Below, piece by piece: positions 44,742 to 53,048 of a stretch of 64,000 nucleotides of DNA. Below the pieces are notes generated by a model. That model searched no databases and was not told the DNA's origin. It saw only the letters and a list, made by a program, of their open reading frames with translations. This DNA comes from Steroidobacteraceae bacterium (GTDB lineage: Bacteria > Pseudomonadota > Gammaproteobacteria > Steroidobacterales > Steroidobacteraceae). Position 1 is the first letter of the stretch. The number at the start of each line of letters is the position of its first letter. The translations under genes were made by a program, and so were the position numbers. The stretch lies in contig JABAQU010000015.1 of assembly GCA_019187185.1 (NCBI GenBank), positions 41,665 through 105,664 of the forward strand. The letters run 5' to 3'.

Positions 44742-45920
44742 ATGTACGTCAACCTAACGCCGGAGCAACAGGCGCTGAAGCAGGAAATCAGGGCCTACTT
44801 CACGAGCATCGCGACGAGCGAGTATCGCGCGCTGATCCACGACTACGGCAATCCGCAACGCCTCGCGAGCTACAAGGGCCTGATCCGCACGATGGGCCGC
44901 GATGGCTGGCTGGCCGTCGGCTGGCCGAAGGAGTATGGCGGCAAGGGATACACGCCGCTCGAGCAGCTGATCTTCTTCGAGGAAGCGTTCCTCGCCGGCG
45001 TCCTGCTGCCGTTCGTCACGATCAATACCGTGGCGCCGGCGCTCATGGAGCATGGCTCGGACGCCCATCGCCGGAAATTCCTCCCCGGCATCGCGGCCGG
45101 GGAGATCCATTTTGCGATCGGCTATACCGAACCGTCGGCGGGTACGGATCTCGCGTCCCTGAAAACGACGGCGCTGCAGACGGGCGATGGCTTCGTCGTC
45201 AACGGGCAGAAGATCTTCACCTCGGACATCGACGCCGCCGATTACGTCTGGCTCGCCTGCCGCACGGATCCGACGCAGGCGAAGCACAAGGGCATCTCGG
45301 TGCTGATCGTCGATGCGAAAGCGAAGGGCGTGTCGTTCACGCCGATCCACACCGTGGGGCACCAGACTTTCGCGAGCTACTACAGCGATGTCCATGTGCC
45401 CGCCGACATGCTCGTCGGCACGCTGCACGGTGGGTGGAAACTGGTCACCGCGCAACTGAACCATGAGCGCATCGGCCTCGGGGCCTTCGGCATCAAGTCG
45501 CGCGGCTGCTTTTTCCGCACGCTCGCGTGGGCGCGCGAACCCGACGAGGCGGGGCAGCGGCCGATCGACCGGCCCTGGGTCGCCGCCGCGCTGGCGGAGT
45601 GCTACCAGAAGCTCGAGGCGATGCGCCTGCTCAACTACCGCATGGCGGCCGATGTCACGCAGGGACGCATCGACGTCGGCCTCGCGTCGGCCGCCAAGGT
45701 GTTCGGCACCGAGACACCGATCGCGGTGTTTCGCAAGCTGCTCGAAGTGGTCGGCTCCGGCGGCCTGTACCGCCGCGGCAGCCCGGGCGCAGTGCTCGCC
45801 GCCAAGCTCGAGGAGGAGTACCGCCTCGCGCTGATCAACACCTTCGGCGGCGGCGTCAATGAGCTGCTGCGCGACATCGCGTCGCAATTCGGCCTCGGCA
45901 TGCCGAGAGCCACGCGCTGA
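44742..45920 (+). CDS. chsE2: ChsE2 (FadE29)-like acyl-CoA dehydrogenase subunit
   Basis: A 392-residue ACAD closely following Mtb FadE29: VNLTPEQQALKQEIRAYF, GYTEPSAGTDLASLKTTA, DYVWLACRTDPTQAKHKGIS, FGGGVNELLRDIA and a final PRATR. It carries the flavin isoalloxazine-facing SEP/TEPxAGTD segment. It assembles with the ChsE1-like product. The stop overlaps the following MBL gene (TGATG). Unlike most classical ACADs the C-terminus lacks AGTNEIQ, which the FadE29 branch also lacks. Confidence 0.88.
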   Translation: MYVNLTPEQQALKQEIRAYFTSIATSEYRALIHDYGNPQRLASYKGLIRTMGRDGWLAVGWPKEYGGKGYTPLEQLIFFEEAFLAGVLLPFVTINTVAPALMEHGSDAHRRKFLPGIAAGEIHFAIGYTEPSAGTDLASLKTTALQTGDGFVVNGQKIFTSDIDAADYVWLACRTDPTQAKHKGISVLIVDAKAKGVSFTPIHTVGHQTFASYYSDVHVPADMLVGTLHGGWKLVTAQLNHERIGLGAFGIKSRGCFFRTLAWAREPDEAGQRPIDRPWVAAALAECYQKLEAMRLLNYRMAADVTQGRIDVGLASAAKVFGTETPIAVFRKLLEVVGSGGLYRRGSPGAVLAAKLEEEYRLALINTFGGGVNELLRDIASQFGLGMPRATR

Positions 45921-46939
45921 TGAGTGCACTGCGCTACCCGTTCGAGCCGCCCGGCTGCAACGGCGAGCTGGTCGACGTGGTGCCGGGTTGCATCAAGTGG
46001 CTGCGGATGCCGCTGCCCATGGCGCTGAACCACATCAACCTGTACCTCGTCCGCGACGGCGCCGGGTGGCGCATCATCGACACCGGGTTCGATACGCGCG
46101 CAACGCGCGAGCTGTGGGAGCGCATCCTGCCCGCGCTGGGCGAACCGATCACCGGAGTCGTCTGCACGCATCATCATGGCGATCACAGCGGGCTCGCGGG
46201 CTGGCTCACGGAGAAGCTGCGCGTGCCGCTGCACATGAGCCGCACCGAGTACTTCGCGATGCGCCTGTCACGCGATCCGTCGCTCAATTCATGGGAATAC
46301 CGGGCCTATTTCCGCCAGGCCGGGCTGACGGACGAGCAGGTCGAGGGGTTCGCACAGGCGCTCTCCGGGTTCGCGATGCACTCGCCGCCGGCGATGGCGT
46401 ACCGGCGGCTCCGTGACGGAGGCGAGCTCGCGATCGGCGATCATCGCTGGGCCCTGCGCGCCGGTGAGGGCCATTCGCCCGAGCACATCGCGCTGTACTG
46501 CGCGGAGCTCGGCGTGCTGCTGAGCGGTGACCAGCTGCTCGGACGCATCACCCCGAATGTCGGCGTGCTGCCCTTCGAGCCGGAAGCCAATCCGCTCGAG
46601 GACTGGCTCGCGTCACTCGACCGCATCGCCGAGCTGCCCGACGAGACCCTGGTGTTGCCCGCTCACGAGCTGCCTTTCCACGGCCTGCGCACGCGCGCCG
46701 CCGAGTTGCAGCAGCATCATCGCCAGGTGCTCGACCGCGTGCTCGAGTTCTGCGGGCAGCAGGCGCTTACCGTGTACGGCCTCTCGCGTCGCCTGTTTTC
46801 GAAGCGTTCCGATACGATCGACACGATCATGGCCATCGGCGAGACGATGGCCCATCTCGCCTTCCTGCTCGCGCAGGGGCGCGTCGCGCGCACGCTCGCG
46901 GCGAGCGGCAGCCACGAGTACCGGACTTGCGGTGTCTGA
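45920..46939 (+). CDS. MBL-fold metallo-hydrolase, second paralogue
   Basis: A 339-residue metallo-beta-lactamase-fold protein with THHHGDHSG (His84, His86, Asp88, His89) and GEGHSPEHIALY. It is a clear paralogue of the product of 19837: both begin with YPF and share LALNHIN or MALNHIN, the same C-terminal LPxHxxxFxGL region, and an adjacent ACAD pair. A thioesterase-type function acting on a steroid CoA ester is the best inference. Its start overlaps the chsE2 stop. Confidence 0.78.
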   Translation: MSALRYPFEPPGCNGELVDVVPGCIKWLRMPLPMALNHINLYLVRDGAGWRIIDTGFDTRATRELWERILPALGEPITGVVCTHHHGDHSGLAGWLTEKLRVPLHMSRTEYFAMRLSRDPSLNSWEYRAYFRQAGLTDEQVEGFAQALSGFAMHSPPAMAYRRLRDGGELAIGDHRWALRAGEGHSPEHIALYCAELGVLLSGDQLLGRITPNVGVLPFEPEANPLEDWLASLDRIAELPDETLVLPAHELPFHGLRTRAAELQQHHRQVLDRVLEFCGQQALTVYGLSRRLFSKRSDTIDTIMAIGETMAHLAFLLAQGRVARTLAASGSHEYRTCGV

Positions 46940-48136
<1,197 letters not shown>

Positions 48137-48163
48137 GCAGCACAGGCGGAGAGGGAGAACGCA

Positions 48164-49063
48164 ATGGGAGATCTCGGCGGCAAGGTGGCCATCGTGACCG
48201 GCGCAGGCGCCGGCCTCGGTCGCGAGGAGGCGCTGCAGCTCGCGCGCCAGGGTGCGCGCGTCGTCGTCAACGACATACCCGCAGCGCGCGAGCGGGCGCA
48301 GGCGGTGGTGGATGCGATCAAGGGGATCGGCAGCGAGGCCGTGGCGGTGTTCGGTGACTGTGCCGACACCGCCGATGCGGGCCGGCTCTTCAGGACCGCG
48401 ATCGAGACCTTCGGCGACGTCAACATCGTCGTCAACAATGCCGGCTTCACCCGCGACAAGACGCTCTACGGCATGACCGACGAGGAATTCGATTCGGTCG
48501 TGCGCGTGCACCTGCGCGGGCACTTCGTCAACATGCGCAATGCCGCGCAGTACTGGCGCGAGAAGGCGAAGTCCGGGCCGGTCTACGGGCGGCTCGTGAG
48601 CACCTCGTCGGAAGCGATGCTGTTCGCGGCGCCGGGCCAGCCGAACTACGCACCGGCCAAGGCGGGCATCGTCTCGCTCGCGATCGGCGCGGCGGCGCTG
48701 CTGCAGAAGCTCGGCGTCACGAGCAACGTGATCCTGCCCCGCGCGCGCACCGCGATGACGGAGAACATGCCGCACGCGCACCTGTTTGCCGCACCCGCGA
48801 CGGGCTTCGACGTGTTCAGCCCGGCGAACGTCGCACCGATGGTGGGCTACCTCGCGTCGCCGTCGGCGGCGCATATCTCGGGCGAGGTGTTCGTCGTGTG
48901 GGGCAATCGCGTGACGATCGTGCAGCGCCCGCGGCTCGACGTGTTCTACGACAACCCGCAGGGCGGGCAGTGGACGATCGAGGGCCTGCACACGACGCTC
49001 GCAGGCTACTTCACGGCCGCACACAAGCCCGTGGTCGACGGCTACGCCGTTCCGCCACAGTGA
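48164..49063 (+). CDS. SDR, ChsB1/Hsd4A-like 3-hydroxyacyl-CoA dehydrogenase
   Basis: A 299-residue SDR of the 17-beta-HSD4 group: VTGAGAGLGREEAL, NNAGFTRDKTL, VHLRGHFVNMRNAAQYWR, STSSEA, Tyr162/Lys166 (NYAPAK) and PRARTAMTE. The mix resembles Mtb ChsB1 (Hsd4A), the side-chain 3-hydroxyacyl-CoA dehydrogenase, and Rv3548c. Its place next to the FadA5-like thiolase suggests it supplies the ketone for thiolysis. A ribosome site GAGAGGGAG precedes ATG 48164. Confidence 0.83.
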   Translation: MGDLGGKVAIVTGAGAGLGREEALQLARQGARVVVNDIPAARERAQAVVDAIKGIGSEAVAVFGDCADTADAGRLFRTAIETFGDVNIVVNNAGFTRDKTLYGMTDEEFDSVVRVHLRGHFVNMRNAAQYWREKAKSGPVYGRLVSTSSEAMLFAAPGQPNYAPAKAGIVSLAIGAAALLQKLGVTSNVILPRARTAMTENMPHAHLFAAPATGFDVFSPANVAPMVGYLASPSAAHISGEVFVVWGNRVTIVQRPRLDVFYDNPQGGQWTIEGLHTTLAGYFTAAHKPVVDGYAVPPQ

Positions 49064-49075
49064 GTGGAGATTGCG

Positions 49076-49552
49076 ATGACCACCGAACGACCGCGCATCC
49101 GCTTCGACGACCTGCCCGCGCTCACGGCCCGCGTCAGTGCCGAGTTCGGGCCCTGGGGCCCGCCGTTTCGCATCACGCAGGAGCTGATCACGGCATTCGG
49201 GCGCATGACGCACGACGAGTTCTGGTTGCACGTCGACCCGGAACGCGCGCGGCGCGACAGTCCGACGGGAACGACGATCGCGCACGGGTTTCTCGTGCTG
49301 TCGCTTGCGCCGGCTCTCAAGACCCCGAGCCCGCTCGACATCACCGATTTCCGGCGGGCATTCAATGCGGGGCTCGATCGTGTACGCTTCGTACGCCCGA
49401 TCCCCGTGGACAGCGAGATCGTCGGGCGCATGCGCCTCGCGGAGGCGCAGGCGGGCAAGCGTGGCACGCGCGTGAAGTTCGAGATCCAGGTGCAGGTCGT
49501 CGGTGACAGCGGCCCGGCGCTCGCCTACGAGCTGCTCGTCGCGTACGAGTGA
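49076..49552 (+). CDS. MaoC-like hotdog protein
   Basis: A 158-residue hotdog-fold protein, ATG 49076 with GGAG six bases upstream. The motif FGRMTHDEFWLHVDPERARRD corresponds to the MaoC signature with the usual Asp and His, followed by TGTTIAHGFLVLSLAPAL. It probably hydrates an enoyl-CoA before the ChsB1-like SDR, giving a complete hydratase, dehydrogenase, thiolase set in three adjacent genes. Confidence 0.8.
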   Translation: MTTERPRIRFDDLPALTARVSAEFGPWGPPFRITQELITAFGRMTHDEFWLHVDPERARRDSPTGTTIAHGFLVLSLAPALKTPSPLDITDFRRAFNAGLDRVRFVRPIPVDSEIVGRMRLAEAQAGKRGTRVKFEIQVQVVGDSGPALAYELLVAYE

Positions 49553-49643
49553 GGATCTCGCCTACCCCAAATGAGGGTTGACGGTGCAGGCCCGCCGTCG
49601 CAAAAGGCGCATTGATCGATGGGGCCAACCGAGGAGCTGACAC

Positions 49644-50165
49644 ATGTCGAATCGTGACAAGATGCAAAAGCCCGACTGGATGACGGAAGAGGAGTTTGCA
49701 TGGTTCAAGCAGAGCACCTCCTCGCTCGACCTGATCAAAAAGGACGCCCACGCGGACGTGGCGGATTACCTCGCGAACCCCGCCGGCCGGGCGGAAGGCA
49801 AGTCGGCGAAGGGCGGCTTTCCGACGCTGCTCCTCACGACGAAGGGGCGCAAGTCCGGCCAGATGCGCACGAACCCGGCCGTGTTCATGCGCAACGGCAA
49901 CGACCTGGTCGTGGTCGGCTCTCTGGCGGGATATGACGAGAACCCGGCCTGGGTCAAGAACCTCGATGCCGATCCGAAGTGCCAGGTGCAGCTCGACTTC
50001 GACAAGTACAGCGCCACCTCGCGCGACGCGTCCGCGGAGGAGCGCAAGGAGCTGTGGCCGCGCCTGGTGAAGCTCTTCCCGGCGTGGGGCTATTTCCAGC
50101 AGTACACCGAGCGCCCGTTTCCAATCAAGATCCTGACGCCGACCGGCCGCATCCCGGCCGCCTGA
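49644..50165 (+). CDS. Ddn-like deazaflavin (F420)-dependent oxidoreductase
   Basis: A 173-residue split-barrel protein of the Ddn family. PTLLLTTKGRKSGQMRTNP, VVVGSLAGYDENPAWVKNL and DPKCQVQL match the F420-binding core of Mtb Ddn (Rv3547), as do SAEERKELWP and the C-terminal TERPFPIKIL. Family members use reduced F420 to reduce quinones or enones. GAGGAG precedes ATG 49644. In Mtb, ddn lies next to fadA5 and Rv3548c; here it is two genes from their homologues. A CofC-CofG gene at 62142 could supply the cofactor. Confidence 0.85.
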   Translation: MSNRDKMQKPDWMTEEEFAWFKQSTSSLDLIKKDAHADVADYLANPAGRAEGKSAKGGFPTLLLTTKGRKSGQMRTNPAVFMRNGNDLVVVGSLAGYDENPAWVKNLDADPKCQVQLDFDKYSATSRDASAEERKELWPRLVKLFPAWGYFQQYTERPFPIKILTPTGRIPAA

Positions 50166-50192
50166 AGTCCCGACCCTTTCGAGGAACGCAGC

Positions 50193-52190
50193 ATGAGCGA
50201 AGCGCATTTCGAGCACCTGTTCACGCCGTTGCAGGTGGGGCCGATGCGGGTGCCGAACCGGATCTGCGAGACGACGAATACAATCAATTCGTCGATGGTT
50301 CCGGGCATGATCGATGACAATTTCATCGCGCACCACGTCGCCAAGGCGCGCGGCGGGACCGGCTGGATCGGCAGCGAAACCTGGCTGCTCGACGTGCCCT
50401 TTCCGCCGAACACGCCGGACGAAATCGGCCTGTCGATCGGCTGCGCCTCGCACGGTGCGGCCTACCAGTACCCGGCGTTCGCCGAGGGGATGAAGAAGTT
50501 CGTCGACGAAGTGCACAAGGCCGGCTCGGTCGCGATCGTGCAGTTGACACAGCTCACCTCGGCATGGGGCCCTTCTGCGGTGCCGATGATCGGTGCGCAG
50601 TCCTATACGCCGCACGTGCTCGGCGAGGCGGAAATCGAGTTCTGCATCAACGCCTATGCCGACGCGGCGGCCGTGGCCAAGGCGGTCGGCGCCGACGGTG
50701 TCGAGGTGCACTGTGCCCATGAAACGATGGGTCACGCGTTCCTGTCGCCGGTCAGCAACCGGCGCACCGATCGCTGGGGCGGCGGGCCGACGGAGCGCAC
50801 CCGCTTCGTGGTCGAGGTCCTGAAGCGCATCCGCGGCCGCATCGGCGATGCGCTCGCGGTCGGCATCCGCATCAGCGCGCAGGAGTTTCGCCAGGGCGGC
50901 TACGACAACATGGAAATGCGCGAGATGCTCTACGCGATCGCGGAGACGGGTCTCCTCGATTTCGCCGACATCGACACCGGCCACTGCTGGGGCGCGCCCT
51001 CCTACGTGCCGAACTCCTACTATCCGCACGCGGAACATCGCGAGGCGGGCAAGGCTGCCAAGGCCGACCTGTCGGAGCTCGACAAGAAGGTTGCCATCCT
51101 CTTCACCGGGCGCATCAATGACCCGGTGCTGGCGGAGAGCCTGATCAAGGACGGCTACTGCGACCTCGTGGGCATGGTGCGCGCAGGCATCGCGGATCCC
51201 GAGTTCGCGAACAAGGCGCGCGAGGGGCGGCTCGGCGAGATCCGCCGCTGCATCGCCTGCACGCGCTGCATCGACGAGGCCTCGGAGTCGCTGTACATCC
51301 CCTACACGCCGATGTGCTCGATCAACCCGGTCATCGGCAACGAACTGCGTTGGCAGAACGAGTACCAGCCCGCCGCGAAAGCGAAGCGTGTCGTCGTTGT
51401 CGGTGGCGGCCTCGCCGGTTGCGAGGCCGCGCGCATCGCGGCGCAGCGCGGGCACAAGGTGACGCTGCTCGAGCAGGGCAAGCGCCTCGGCGGCCAGCTC
51501 GTGCTCGCCGCGAGGGCGCCGGGACGCGATTCGTTCGAGGACCAGATCTACTTCGAAGAGAACGAAATGAAGCGCACCGGTGTCGACGTGCGCCTGGAAG
51601 CGCGCGCCGATGCGGCGGCGATCAAGGCGCTGAAGCCGGATGCCGTGGTCATCGCCACGGGGGCACGGCCGCGTGTACCGCACGACGTGACGGGCCTCGA
51701 GCTGCCGCATGTCGTGCAGGGCTGGGACGTCCTGAAGGGGACTGCGACGACCGGCAAGCGCGTCGCGATCGTCTCTCAGGAAGACTACTACGAGACGCCC
51801 TGCGTCGCGGACTTCCTCGCGAGCAAGGGCAAGGAAGTCACGGTCTTCCACAAGAACGTCCACCTCGGCTGGGAGGTCGCGAGGTATTCGCTCGCGATGG
51901 TCATCGGCCGCATGGAGAGCCTCGGCGTCGTGACGGTGCCGAACGTGACGCTCCGGAAGATCGATGCGGGCGGGCTCGAGTTCATTTCGGCTGTCGGCGA
52001 CAAGGTGTCGCGCTTCGACGGCTTCGACAGCGTGGTGCTGGTATATGGCGCAGTGGCGCAGCCGGAGCTGTATGACGAGCTGAAGGCCGGCAGCGGGGTC
52101 GAGCAACTGTTCCTGGCCGGCGCGGCGTGGCTGCCGCGCCGCATGGCAGAAGCCACGCGCCACGGCGCGCACATCGGACTCGCGATATAG
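50193..52190 (+). CDS. OYE-type Fe-S flavoprotein (2,4-dienoyl-CoA reductase / BaiCD-like)
   Basis: A 665-residue protein: an N-terminal FMN TIM barrel (FTPLQVGPMRVPNRI), a 4Fe-4S site, then a FAD/NAD(P) module (VVVVGGGLAGCEAARIAAQR). The cluster cysteines are 353, 356, 359 and 375, spaced C-x2-C-x2-C-x15-C, closer to trimethylamine dehydrogenase than to E. coli FadH. Relatives reduce dienoyl-CoA or steroid enones (BaiCD/BaiH). Here a steroid enone or dienoyl-CoA is likely. The barrel keeps HCAHETMGHAFLSP where OYEs carry active-site residues. It is the last gene of the operon. Confidence 0.84.
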   Translation: MSEAHFEHLFTPLQVGPMRVPNRICETTNTINSSMVPGMIDDNFIAHHVAKARGGTGWIGSETWLLDVPFPPNTPDEIGLSIGCASHGAAYQYPAFAEGMKKFVDEVHKAGSVAIVQLTQLTSAWGPSAVPMIGAQSYTPHVLGEAEIEFCINAYADAAAVAKAVGADGVEVHCAHETMGHAFLSPVSNRRTDRWGGGPTERTRFVVEVLKRIRGRIGDALAVGIRISAQEFRQGGYDNMEMREMLYAIAETGLLDFADIDTGHCWGAPSYVPNSYYPHAEHREAGKAAKADLSELDKKVAILFTGRINDPVLAESLIKDGYCDLVGMVRAGIADPEFANKAREGRLGEIRRCIACTRCIDEASESLYIPYTPMCSINPVIGNELRWQNEYQPAAKAKRVVVVGGGLAGCEAARIAAQRGHKVTLLEQGKRLGGQLVLAARAPGRDSFEDQIYFEENEMKRTGVDVRLEARADAAAIKALKPDAVVIATGARPRVPHDVTGLELPHVVQGWDVLKGTATTGKRVAIVSQEDYYETPCVADFLASKGKEVTVFHKNVHLGWEVARYSLAMVIGRMESLGVVTVPNVTLRKIDAGGLEFISAVGDKVSRFDGFDSVVLVYGAVAQPELYDELKAGSGVEQLFLAGAAWLPRRMAEATRHGAHIGLAI

Positions 52191-52246
52191 CGGGAACGCC
52201 CGGCATCACGTCGGGCGGATTCCGCGGGGCGGTGGATTCCGGGGCA

Positions 52247-52268
52247 GGGCGCGTGGCTCAACGCGCCC
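52247..52268. terminator. Hairpin between convergent genes
   Basis: Eight-base arms GGGCGCGT and ACGCGCCC enclose GGCTCA in the 92-bp gap between the stops of the OYE-type gene and the SnoaL-like gene. There is no U tract on either strand, so factor-independent termination is uncertain. Confidence 0.45.
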
Positions 52269-52282
52269 CGGATGGCGATGGT

Positions 52283-52732
52283 TCAGCTCGCGGGCAGGCG
52301 CTCGACCCGCCCCGTGCGTGTCCACTCGACCACGAGGAGGCGATACGCAATGCGCCATTCCCCGTCCCGGCGCACGAAGCGATCCTGATACCGGATCGCC
52401 CAGTCGAGCGTCATCGGGTGACCGGTCTCGTCGACGAGCCCATGGTAGGCGATGCAGTAGGTCTCGCCGCGCGCACGGTCACCCTCGATCGTGACCAGCT
52501 GATTGAACACGCAGTGCATCGTGCCGCGAAACTGCTGCGCGAGCTGGCCCGGCACCGCGCGCAGCTGCTCATGGCCGGCAAAGCGGAATCCGGGGCCCTC
52601 GACCACGGCATCCTCGACGAACAGCGAGGCGAAGAGCGGACCGTCGTTGCGATCGACCGCGGAGGCATACTGCTGGACGAGGCGGCGCAGCGCTGCCTCG
52701 TCGATGAGCCTGTCGAGCTGAGCCGTTCCCAT
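52283..52732 (-). CDS. SnoaL/NTF2-like protein
   Basis: A 149-residue alpha+beta-barrel protein: DEAALRRLVQQYASAVDRND, LFVEDAVVEGPG, AIRYQDRFVRRDGEWRIAYR. This is the SnoaL-like branch of the NTF2 superfamily, which also includes delta-5-3-ketosteroid isomerase, and such proteins often occur in steroid clusters as hydratases, isomerases or binding proteins. Catalytic residues cannot be assigned. ATG 52732 has GGGGAG upstream on the minus strand; a longer frame upstream is less likely. Confidence 0.75.
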   Translation of the reverse strand: MGTAQLDRLIDEAALRRLVQQYASAVDRNDGPLFASLFVEDAVVEGPGFRFAGHEQLRAVPGQLAQQFRGTMHCVFNQLVTIEGDRARGETYCIAYHGLVDETGHPMTLDWAIRYQDRFVRRDGEWRIAYRLLVVEWTRTGRVERLPAS

Positions 52733-52947
52733 GTCTACTCCCCAACGCTGCCAGGTTCTGCCGCGCAGAACACGCCGGATGTCGCGCGACGTAAGGGCAG
52801 GCACCGCTCTCCAGTCGCCGCTTCCATAGGTTAGCAGGGCCGCTGCGCGAGGGGGATTTGGCAGCCTCAGTCGGACTGCTGTCGCTGAAACGCAATCGCG
52901 GCAGTCGTCGCCGCAGTGGATCGCCGGAGGAAACTCACAGGGGATGC

Positions 52948-52976
52948 TTGACCAATACGTTACGGCTGGATAGTCT
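52948..52976 (+). promoter_or_regulatory. Sigma-70-like promoter of second TonB receptor
   Basis: TTGACC, a 17-base spacer and TAGTCT. It lies in the 316-bp gap 52733-53048, which otherwise holds no gene I can support; the operator below follows the -10 element directly. Confidence 0.5.
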
Positions 52977-52978
52977 CA

Positions 52979-52996
52979 ACCAAACGCTTGTTTGGT
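52979..52996. promoter_or_regulatory. KstR2-box-like operator at TonB promoter
   Basis: Seven-base arms ACCAAAC and GTTTGGT enclose GCTT. Its first 14 bases fit the published KstR2 consensus AnCAAGnnCTTGnT at all conserved positions but one (CAAA for CAAG). It sits at the expected transcription start, the right place for a TetR repressor; a KstR2-like gene lies at 56752. Confidence 0.55.
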
Positions 52997-53048
52997 ACCG
53001 AGAAGCGGATAACAAGTGCCACAGTATCTGTAGCCTGGAGGAATGCGA

